From IMG/VR virus record IMGVR_UViG_3300028829_002873, positions 1 through 22,475 of that record: DNA of 22,475 nucleotides. One strand, given 5' to 3'. Of this stretch, positions 5,315-12,403 are shown one piece after another. The translations under genes and the position numbers were made by a program. The notes under the pieces were generated by a model. The model saw only the letters and a program-made list of their open reading frames with translations, had not been told where the DNA came from and made no database searches. This DNA is from a virus. Every line of letters starts with the position of its first letter. Positions within the stretch are counted from its first letter, which is position 1.

Positions 5315-7771
5315 ATGTTAGGTTTCTCCCCATTAGCGTCTGCGCCACTAGCGGATAGTGGGGTTACATCTGTTGACTATTCTTTAACAGCAGATGCTGG
5401 GAGCTTTGCGCTTACGGGGCAAACTGCGGATCTAAACGTAGGTCGCAATCTTGTTGCTGCTGTTGGGTCTTTCACTCTGACAGGGCAAGCGGCGGGCTTT
5501 GCTAAGGCGTTAAATGTTGCGGGGGGAGCGGGCAGCTTTACGCTTACGGGACAAAACGCTGGTATTCTTATTGGTGAAATCTTTGAGACTGGAGCCTTTT
5601 CGCTTGCTGGTCAGACAGTCGGCCTTAATAAAGCTGTTGTTATGTCAGCAGCAGCAGGCAGTTTTACAGTAACGGGTCAAACTGCTGGGCTTAATAAAGC
5701 TTTAAATTTAGCGGGTGATGCGGGGTCTTTTACTGCAACAGGCCAAACGGTTAACCTTAATAAAGCATTAAATGTTGCAGCAGCAACAGGCAGTTTTGCA
5801 GTTACAGGTCAAACCGCTGATTTCGTTAAGGCTCTGAATGTAAGCGGGGGTGCAGGTAGCTTTGCTTTGACAGGTCAGAGCGCGGGTATTTTAATCGGAG
5901 AGATTTTTGAGACAGGAGCTTTTGCGCTTACTGGTCAAACATCTGCATTAAATAAAGCAGTTCGTATGTCAGCGGATGCTGGATCTTTCTCTGCTACGGG
6001 ACAAGATGCGGCCTTTGGAAATGCCTTTGTTTTATCAGGCGGCACAGGGTCGTTTACATTAACAGGCCAAACAGCGGGTATGGTAAAAGCCCTTAATGTT
6101 TCTGGGGGCACGGGGTCATTCACTCTTACAGGGCAAGCTGTAGATTTAGACAAGGCTGTAAATATATCTGGGGGCACAGGGTCGTTTTCGCTTACGGGCC
6201 AGACTGCCAACTTTGAAAATGCTTACTTGTTGGCAGCAGCAACTGGATCGTTTGCCCTTACGGGTAGTGCGGTAGACTTTGGAATTGGCGAAGCATTTGG
6301 AACGGGGAGCTTTACGCTCACTGGTCAAAGCATTAATCTGAACAAGGCTGTCCGCATTTCCGCAGATGCTGGCAGTTTTGCTTTGTCTGGACAGGCTGCT
6401 GTTCTTGATCCCAACTTTGGTAATAAACTTATTGCTCAGGTCGGAAGCTTTGCGGTTACTGGGCAAGCTGCACAACTTATAAAATCATTTTCTGTAGATT
6501 TTGGGGCGGGCAGCTTTGCTCTTTCAGGGCAAGAAATTGACTTTGGTATTGGCGAAAGCTTTGGGGCAGGTAGCTTTGCTCTTACAGGTCCAGCCGTTAC
6601 TTTAAATAAAGCTGTAGTTTTATCTGCGGGCACAGGATCATTTGCTCTTACAGGGCAGAGCGTTGATTTAGATAAAGGGCTTAATTTATCTGGCGGTACG
6701 GGTTTATTTACTCTTACGGGGCAAACAGTAAATCTTAACAAGGGAAGAGCTTTAAGCGCGGGTACAGGTTCATTTGCGCTTACGGGACAAGCTGTAGAGT
6801 TCAACAAAGCGCTTAGGGAAGTCGCGGGTACAGGTTCCTTTACTCTTACGGGGCAAGACGTATCTCTTGCTGCGGGCGCTCTTCTTAATGCAGAAACGGG
6901 TAGCTTCGCCCTTACAGGTCAGGATGCAAGCTTTAATGAAGCTAGGGTACTTAGTGCAGACGTAGGTTCATTCACCCTCACAGGCCAAGCTGCAACCATA
7001 AACCGCGAGATAAATATATCTGGGGGCACGGGTTCATTCGCGCTGACAGGTCAGAATGCGGGTATCCTGATTGGCGAAATATTTGAGACAGGCGCGTTTG
7101 CACTATCTGGTCAAACTGTTGGACTAAAGAAGGATCTTAATTTAAGCGCAGGGGTAGGCTCCTTTGCTCTGACAGGGCAAAATGTTTCTATTGTTGTTGG
7201 CGCAAGATTAGAGGCGGATGCGGGTTCGTTTGCTCTAACAGGCCAAGATGCGACACTTAAAAAATCCTTAACAGAAGCCTTTGGCGCAGGGTCTTTCTCC
7301 TTAACGGGTCAAGATGCGGATTTAGTTGAAGCCAGAAACTATAACTTTACTGCGAATCATGGCTCCTTCAGCCTTACAGGGCAGACTGTTGATTTAAAAT
7401 TAGGCGTCTTACTGGAGGCGGGTGCAGGTTCGTTTGCCCTTGCAGGGCAAGACGTTGGATTTAATCTCGCAATAAGTATGCCTGCGGGTGCAGGTTCGTT
7501 TACTCTTACAGGTCAAGCTGTAGACTTTGTTCGCACCAGAAAGTTAATTGCAGATGCGGGGTCTTTTGCTCTAACGGGCCAAGATGCTACTTTCGTCGCG
7601 GGGATCGCGGTTACTGGCGTGGAGATGACAATTTCCATTGGGCAGGTAATGGTGTATGGTTTGATAGTTCCAACGCAAGATCCAAACTGGGTTCTTATAG
7701 ACCCAACGCAAGATCCAAACTGGACAGAAATAACTCCTTCAGATGACCCAGAGTGGACACTTGTTGCTTAA
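5315..7771 (+). CDS. Giant GSFALTGQ repeat protein (34 units), probable virion surface protein
   Basis: The 818-residue product has a short leader (MLGFSPLASAPLADSG; MLGF openings are frequent in marine phage proteins). It then has 34 consecutive units from residue 29 to 769, each opening with GSFALTGQ or a close variant. Twenty-six units are 22 residues long, five are 20 and two are 24; the last is 21. The closing 49 residues carry three copies of a Trp-containing 11-residue unit (PTQDPNW twice, PSDDPEW once). There is no cysteine, signal peptide or catalytic motif. The alternation of two short strands per unit suggests a beta-solenoid or a string of beta hairpins, hence an elongated fibre or head decoration. 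A GGAG in the end of the chaperone gene serves as ribosome site. Confidence 0.82.
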   Translation: MLGFSPLASAPLADSGVTSVDYSLTADAGSFALTGQTADLNVGRNLVAAVGSFTLTGQAAGFAKALNVAGGAGSFTLTGQNAGILIGEIFETGAFSLAGQTVGLNKAVVMSAAAGSFTVTGQTAGLNKALNLAGDAGSFTATGQTVNLNKALNVAAATGSFAVTGQTADFVKALNVSGGAGSFALTGQSAGILIGEIFETGAFALTGQTSALNKAVRMSADAGSFSATGQDAAFGNAFVLSGGTGSFTLTGQTAGMVKALNVSGGTGSFTLTGQAVDLDKAVNISGGTGSFSLTGQTANFENAYLLAAATGSFALTGSAVDFGIGEAFGTGSFTLTGQSINLNKAVRISADAGSFALSGQAAVLDPNFGNKLIAQVGSFAVTGQAAQLIKSFSVDFGAGSFALSGQEIDFGIGESFGAGSFALTGPAVTLNKAVVLSAGTGSFALTGQSVDLDKGLNLSGGTGLFTLTGQTVNLNKGRALSAGTGSFALTGQAVEFNKALREVAGTGSFTLTGQDVSLAAGALLNAETGSFALTGQDASFNEARVLSADVGSFTLTGQAATINREINISGGTGSFALTGQNAGILIGEIFETGAFALSGQTVGLKKDLNLSAGVGSFALTGQNVSIVVGARLEADAGSFALTGQDATLKKSLTEAFGAGSFSLTGQDADLVEARNYNFTANHGSFSLTGQTVDLKLGVLLEAGAGSFALAGQDVGFNLAISMPAGAGSFTLTGQAVDFVRTRKLIADAGSFALTGQDATFVAGIAVTGVEMTISIGQVMVYGLIVPTQDPNWVLIDPTQDPNWTEITPSDDPEWTLVA
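5399..7621 (+). repeat. Coding array of 34 units of about 66 bases
   Basis: The array encodes GSF(A/T)LTGQ-(x)6-K/A-(x)7 units. Five short units (3, 8, 14, 18 and 26, residues 73, 181, 311, 399 and 573) are two residues shorter and all carry an IGExF motif (GILIGEIFET or FGIGE(A/S)FG(T/A)). Unit blocks 2-5 and 7-10 are near copies at protein level. The DNA copies differ at many third codon positions, so the array is old and held by selection on the protein. Confidence 0.92.
7670..7723 (+). repeat. Exact 21-base direct repeat, 33-base period
   Basis: The same 21 bases occur at 7670-7690 and 7703-7723 and encode two PTQDPNW units. A third, diverged copy encodes PSDDPEW at about 7736-7756. Unlike the GSFALTGQ array, the first two copies are identical at synonymous sites, which points to a recent duplication or gene conversion. 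Confidence 0.85.
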
Positions 7772-7792
7772 ATACGGTAATTCAAATATAAT
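7764..7792 (+). promoter_or_regulatory. Candidate sigma70-type promoter inside the structural cluster
   Basis: A perfect TATAAT (7787-7792) lies 17 bases after TTGCTT (7764-7769), the ideal spacing; the -35 matches only three of six consensus positions. The predicted start of transcription is about 7799, in the only intergenic gap above 50 bases among the complete genes. It would drive the copper-site fibre gene and those that follow. Prediction from sequence only. Confidence 0.5.
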
Positions 7793-7808
7793 AAGTTCTA
7801 TAGAACTT
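7793..7808. promoter_or_regulatory. Perfect 16-base palindrome at the predicted transcription start (operator candidate)
   Basis: AAGTTCTATAGAACTT reads the same on both strands. Its centre (7800/7801) coincides with the start predicted from the TATAAT just upstream, a common place for a dimeric repressor to bind. As RNA it could fold a 6-pair stem with a TATA loop, but the stem has only two G-C pairs and the following T run is two bases, so a terminator is less likely. Confidence 0.45.
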
Positions 7809-7823
7809 TTCAGGTAGGTTCAG

Positions 7824-9425
7824 ATGGCTACATATACAAGCACTAATGGCGTAAAGTTAATATCCACGGGCGACGAAGCTGGTACATGGGGGGATAGTAC
7901 CAACGTCAACTTGCAGATATTAGACAGGGCTGCGAATGGGTTTGCCTCTATTGCTCTTACGGGTACGTCCTACACTCTTCCCGTTGCGGCGCAGCCTTCT
8001 GCGGCCCAAGACGGGCACTATAAAGCTATAAAGTTTACGGGCACCCCCGGCGGGGTTTGCACAGTTACTCTGGAGCAGAATGATCGTGCCCGAATGTATA
8101 TGCTAGTAAACAGCACCAACCAGACCGTTATTATTACTCAGGGCAGCGGAGCAAATGTGACCATTGCGGCAGGTGATTCCGCTACGGTATTAGCCGATGG
8201 CGCAGGTTCAGGTGCGGCGATAGAAGCGTTTTCTAATGCAATCTCTATGCCTGTTGCAACAATTGCAGTTACAGTAGCAAATCCCGGTTCAGGTAATAAA
8301 TACTATATTGATGGCTCTCTGCAACAAACCGTTCAGCTTAAACCCTCTGTTACATATAGGTTTGATCAGTCTGATGGTACAAACGCTACGCACCCCTTAG
8401 CTTTCTCCACGAATGATAACAACTCGCCTTCTGCCCCATTTACCACAGGTGTTACAACGGTGGGTACGCCGGGAAGTGCGGGAGCGTATACTCAGATAAG
8501 ATTAGAACAAGATGCTCCTACCCTTTTGTATTATTATTGCACAAATCATTCCGGAATGGGCGGCAAGGCGGTGGTTCGTGTAGGTGACAATTCTCAATTT
8601 AGTCAAAACCCTGTAAGCGCCACAGACCCCTCCGCAACAGGAGACAATGCAATTGCTATTGGAAGCCATGCGGTGGCGGATGGAGAGCGGGGGGTTGCGA
8701 TAGGTAAATCTAAAGCAACAGGTGAGAGGTCGCTGGCGATTAACATTAACAACAATGCGGCTTTTGGCGCTGCGGGTGATGACAGTATTGCAATAGGGAT
8801 TCAAGCCTCCGCCGCTTCAAATTACTCCATTGCCATAGGAAACACGGCTTCTTCCTCAAACGCAGAGGCTATCGCGATTGGGGATACGGCAACGGCGAGT
8901 GGGGCTAAATCGGTAGCGTTAGGCGTATTTGCTAAAGCAGACACTAGCTATGGAATGGCGTTGGGGCACTATTCCAGAGCGCGTAGAGTTGGACAACAAG
9001 CTTTTGCGTCAGGCTATTTTGCAAACCAAGGCGATGCACAAACTGGAACGTATGTTTTGCGGGGTTTGACAGTAAATTCAACCAGCACAGTAGTTTTAAC
9101 TACGGATGGGGGTGCCGCCTCTGGAAGTAATCAAGTAGTGTTGGAAACGGGCGCTGCTATGGCCTTTAAAGTCCTTATTATAGGTCGGCAGGATAGCGGG
9201 GGCACCGACTCTTATATGTACGAATACACGGGGTATGCTAAAAATAACAGCGGCACAATAACGGTTGGTTCCCAATTAGGGTATAATGCGTATTCTTCAT
9301 CTCTTACAATAACTTTGGCGGCGGATAATACTAACAATGCTTTAGGCATTTCAGTAGTAGGACGAAACCTAACTAATATTCGTTGGGTTGCAACAGTATT
9401 TACCTCTGAGGTAAGTTGGAGTTAG
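7824..9425 (+). CDS. Modular tail fibre with cupredoxin-like and YadA-head-like domains
   Basis: The 533-residue protein has four parts. Residues 1-140 form a fibre N-terminal module (MATYTSTNGVKLISTGDEAG, with TWGDSTNVNLQILDRA), the kind that attaches fibres in marine phages. Residues 145-253 look like a cupredoxin fold, with H190 and a YYYCTNHSGMGG motif giving C239, H242 and M245, the type 1 copper ligand pattern. Residues 276-387 hold about seven YadA/Hep_Hag head repeats of the type SIAIGxxAxA, which in adhesins form a trimeric beta-roll. Residues 390-533 form a closing domain (GYFANQGDAQTGTYVLRG to IRWVATVFTSEVSW) found at phage fibre tips. It starts after a GTAGG sequence and the promoter candidate. 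Host attachment is likely; copper binding is a prediction. Confidence 0.85.
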   Translation: MATYTSTNGVKLISTGDEAGTWGDSTNVNLQILDRAANGFASIALTGTSYTLPVAAQPSAAQDGHYKAIKFTGTPGGVCTVTLEQNDRARMYMLVNSTNQTVIITQGSGANVTIAAGDSATVLADGAGSGAAIEAFSNAISMPVATIAVTVANPGSGNKYYIDGSLQQTVQLKPSVTYRFDQSDGTNATHPLAFSTNDNNSPSAPFTTGVTTVGTPGSAGAYTQIRLEQDAPTLLYYYCTNHSGMGGKAVVRVGDNSQFSQNPVSATDPSATGDNAIAIGSHAVADGERGVAIGKSKATGERSLAININNNAAFGAAGDDSIAIGIQASAASNYSIAIGNTASSSNAEAIAIGDTATASGAKSVALGVFAKADTSYGMALGHYSRARRVGQQAFASGYFANQGDAQTGTYVLRGLTVNSTSTVVLTTDGGAASGSNQVVLETGAAMAFKVLIIGRQDSGGTDSYMYEYTGYAKNNSGTITVGSQLGYNAYSSSLTITLAADNTNNALGISVVGRNLTNIRWVATVFTSEVSWS

Positions 9426-9431
9426 TTTTAA

Positions 9432-11963
9432 ATGCCTTATACAGACCTAAGATTTAAAGCTGGAATCAACAAAGAGATCACTCCTTACTCTGAGGAGAAC
9501 GGCTGGATTGATTGCGATAAAATTCGTTTTAGGTTTGGCTATCCAGAGAAGCTTAACGGCTGGGATAAAAGTTCAACTTCCGATAAAGCTTTTCTTGGTC
9601 AGTGCCGTGGATTACATGAATGGGTTGCTCTCAGCGGAGAAAAGTTTTTAGGCGTAGGGACTGAACAGAAGTATTATATTAAGCAGGGTACAGACTATAA
9701 AGATATTACGCCTTTAAGGGCGACTGGAGAAGCTGTTTCTATTGTAGCTGGATCAAACTCGTCAACACTTACAATAACGGATCTTAATCACGGTTGTGTT
9801 GTAGATGATTTTGTAACTTTTACAACAAACACTTATGATGGTTCCGCTTCTGCCTCTGCTAACGCTCTTGCTATACAAGATTTAACTATAGGCATTCTTT
9901 CCGCTGCTGTTAACTCTTCAACAAATAATGCAAAAGCCTTGTTTAAAGACACGATTATTTCAGGATCTCGCCCTGTTGGTGATATTACAGATGACGGTTC
10001 CGTTAGCGCCGACGATGCTTTGGAGTATGCGAAATACTTTATTGGTCAACAGACAAACGCTACCTACACAAGCTACATTGAAAATACTTTACATCCTTTT
10101 TTAATCACCAATCATACAGGTGGTTCTGGTACAACAGGAGATCCCGGCCCGTACTCTTTTTATTTTGATAATGCTTCTTCTATAATGACGGGTAGTGTTC
10201 TTTCACAAGAGTATCAGGTTACGGAAGTCGTAGATGCAAACACTTATAAGGTGGTTGCTAGGTCAGTAAGTAGCATAGAAAGTATTACCGCTTCAGGTGG
10301 TCTAAGTTTTACACCTTTAGTTAATGACACATGGATAGGAGGAATTAAGGGGACGGCTGCTTACCAGATTGGAACAGGGTTAAATACTTCTGTACAGGGT
10401 ATTGGATGGGGCGCGGGTCTTTGGGGTGGAACTAATGATGGTGCCCTAACAACAAATTTAACAGCGTCTATAAACAATTCTGTTACCACGGTTCCTGTTG
10501 TGTCTAGCACAGGGATTACTGCGGGAGATACTATTTTAATAGGTGGGACAGAATTAGTTACGGTTGGTTCTGTAAGTTCTAATGATTTGCAAGGATGTAC
10601 TCGCGGGGTAAAAGGCACTTCTGCGTCTAGCCATAGTGATCAAGCGTCCGTTATTTTGGCTACAGATGCCAATGCTGATTCAAGTACAGAATTAAACGGC
10701 TGGGGGGAAGGTATCGCAACTGGAACTCAGACCGGTACAAGTAATCTTCGCATATGGTCACATGATAACTTTGGTGAAGACCTTATATTTAACGAGCGTA
10801 ATGGTCAGGTATTTTACTGGGAAAAAACAACTGGGGTTGGTACACGCGGTGTAGAGCTTTCAACGATATCTGGAAGTCCTACGTCTGTGCCACAGAAAGC
10901 CGCACAAGTACTTTTATCAGATCGTGACAGGCATGTGATTGCATTTGGCTGCGATGGATTGGGTGCTTCGCCCTCAACAGCTAAAGGAGACGGCACACAG
11001 GACCCGATGTTAATTAGGTTCTCCAGTCAAGCTAATCCAATTGATTGGTATCCAACAGAAACAAACAGTGCCGATTCTTTAAGAATCGATTCGGGGTCAA
11101 AGATTGTTCAAGCTGTAGAAACAAGGCAGCAAATCCTTGTCTTTACAGATGTTGCCATCTACGCAATGCAGTTTGTTGGGCCACCATTTACCTTTGGTAT
11201 CAACCTTATTTCTAGCAACATAAGTATTGCCAGCCCTAAAGCCGCTGTCGCAGTAGATGATGCCGTCTTTTGGATGGGAGCCGCAGAGTTTTATTCTTAC
11301 ACAGGTGCCGTACAGCGTATTCCTTGCACGGTTCGGGACCATGTATTTAATGACTTTAATACAGGGCAGTCTGATAAGGTTGCGTCGGGGTCCAACATTT
11401 CTTTTGGAGAGGTTTGGTGGTTTTACCCTTCCGCGGATTCTACGGAAAACGACAGTTACGTTGTTTACAACTACTTTGAAAAACTGTGGTACGTTGGAAA
11501 ACTATCTAGAACCGCTTGGTTAGATCGTGGGATATCTGCACTACCAATAGGCGCGGGAGATCAAAACTTTTTATATAGCCATGAGGTTGGGTCAGTTTAT
11601 ACAGACGAGACTCAGAACACCGCGTCGTTTATTGAGTCTGGGGATCTTGGGATTTCAGACGGCAATCAGTTTTCCTTTGTAAGTAGGGTCTTACCTGATT
11701 TAAATTTCAGAGAAACTACTAACAACGACACTACTGTGGATTTTATACTAAGCGCAAAAAATGCGCCGGGATTACCCGCGCAAACCACTAATACCAACAC
11801 TCTTACCAAGACGGAAAGTGTCCCCGTAGATAAATATACAAGTCAGTATCAGACCAGACTAAGAGGTCGTAGTTTTAGATTTAAGGTCCAGTCTACGGAT
11901 AATGAAGTTTTATGGCGGTTAGGTATTCCTCGCGTTGACATAAGACCGGATGGGAGAAGATAA
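9432..11963 (+). CDS. Conserved large virion protein, possibly tail nozzle or DNA-stabilisation protein
   Basis: This 843-residue protein belongs to a family I know from marine podoviruses. It opens with KAGINKEITPYSEENGWIDC and DKIRFRFGYPEKLNGWD. Later motifs are LRIWSHDNFGEDLIFNERNG (439-458), DRDRHVIAFG (497-506), IDWYPTETNSAD (537-548), VFTDVAIYAMQFVGPPFTFG (570-589) and VVYNYFEKLWYVGKL. Repeated strand motifs suggest a beta-propeller like the tail-hub stabilisation protein gp10 of P22, but that link is from memory and weak. Residues about 131-255 and 341-409 look like inserted modules, the first with a dockerin-like loop. The start has a GGAG in the end of the preceding gene. The stop overlaps the next ATG (TAATG at 11961). 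Confidence 0.8.
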   Translation: MPYTDLRFKAGINKEITPYSEENGWIDCDKIRFRFGYPEKLNGWDKSSTSDKAFLGQCRGLHEWVALSGEKFLGVGTEQKYYIKQGTDYKDITPLRATGEAVSIVAGSNSSTLTITDLNHGCVVDDFVTFTTNTYDGSASASANALAIQDLTIGILSAAVNSSTNNAKALFKDTIISGSRPVGDITDDGSVSADDALEYAKYFIGQQTNATYTSYIENTLHPFLITNHTGGSGTTGDPGPYSFYFDNASSIMTGSVLSQEYQVTEVVDANTYKVVARSVSSIESITASGGLSFTPLVNDTWIGGIKGTAAYQIGTGLNTSVQGIGWGAGLWGGTNDGALTTNLTASINNSVTTVPVVSSTGITAGDTILIGGTELVTVGSVSSNDLQGCTRGVKGTSASSHSDQASVILATDANADSSTELNGWGEGIATGTQTGTSNLRIWSHDNFGEDLIFNERNGQVFYWEKTTGVGTRGVELSTISGSPTSVPQKAAQVLLSDRDRHVIAFGCDGLGASPSTAKGDGTQDPMLIRFSSQANPIDWYPTETNSADSLRIDSGSKIVQAVETRQQILVFTDVAIYAMQFVGPPFTFGINLISSNISIASPKAAVAVDDAVFWMGAAEFYSYTGAVQRIPCTVRDHVFNDFNTGQSDKVASGSNISFGEVWWFYPSADSTENDSYVVYNYFEKLWYVGKLSRTAWLDRGISALPIGAGDQNFLYSHEVGSVYTDETQNTASFIESGDLGISDGNQFSFVSRVLPDLNFRETTNNDTTVDFILSAKNAPGLPAQTTNTNTLTKTESVPVDKYTSQYQTRLRGRSFRFKVQSTDNEVLWRLGIPRVDIRPDGRR

Positions 11964-12364
11964 TGTCCATTGCACCCATTCCGTTTTTTCCCGTTCCCCC
12001 ACCGGAATATACTCAACAATATATGTCGGAAGTTGTCAGGTCGTTTTCTGTGTTTGCAACTCAGATTACAAACCCTGCTATAGCAAAGCCTATCTTGATT
12101 GAGATACCTTCGTCTGCACAAGCTTCAGACGAAGTTGGCACTATATATGAGAGTAATACGGTGCTTAGGTTAAAGTCGGCTACTGCGGCAAACAACACGG
12201 TGGGTATGCCGTTGCCTACATATACAGTCTCGACATTACCTACTGTGGAGACGGGCACATTAATATATGTTTCAAACGGTGCGGCGGGTAGTCCGGTTGT
12301 TGCGTTTGGCGATGGATCAAATTGGCTAAGGGTGGATACACGTGCCGCGGTAAGTTCTTCATAG
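11963..12364 (+). CDS. Small virion protein with fibre-type C-terminal domain
   Basis: This 133-residue protein opens with a Pro-rich segment (APIPFFPVPPPEYTQQYMSE) and a short helix, then a beta domain ending VSTLPTVETGTLIYVSNGAA, SPVVAFGDGSNWLRVDTRAA. That last phrase is common at the end of phage fibre and neck proteins. It is coupled by TAATG overlap to the large virion protein before it, so the two are probably made together and may interact. No catalytic motif is visible. A connector or short-fibre role is a guess. The 39 bases after it hold no clear ribosome site. Confidence 0.75.
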   Translation: MSIAPIPFFPVPPPEYTQQYMSEVVRSFSVFATQITNPAIAKPILIEIPSSAQASDEVGTIYESNTVLRLKSATAANNTVGMPLPTYTVSTLPTVETGTLIYVSNGAAGSPVVAFGDGSNWLRVDTRAAVSSS

Positions 12365-12403
12365 AAACTATTACAAACTTCTGGTACAGTGTTCTAAAAT
12401 ACG

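Noticed and set aside
5935-6807. Reverse-strand open frames of 91, 109 and 123 codons within the repeat gene
   Set aside because: They are shadows of the 66-base repeat; their own translation is a Pro/Val-rich echo of the array and they have no ribosome sites.
5399-7621. CRISPR-like or non-coding tandem array
   Set aside because: One continuous reading frame, conservation at amino-acid level and no unique spacers show a coding repeat.
7793-7815. Intrinsic terminator at the palindrome
   Set aside because: The stem would have six pairs, only two of them G-C, and only two Ts follow. It fits an operator or start-site element better.
8649-9425. Diversity-generating retroelement target in the fibre C-terminus
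   Set aside because: No reverse transcriptase, template repeat or adenine-biased near-copy is visible in the window.
11257-11523. 88-codon + strand frame inside the 843-residue gene
   Set aside because: It lies wholly within a strongly conserved gene in another frame and has no family resemblance.
12371-12400. Promoter TTACAA-18-TAAAAT before the gene at 12404
   Set aside because: Both boxes are weak, the spacing is off by one, and the region is AT-rich. I mention it only as an alternative for the start problem.
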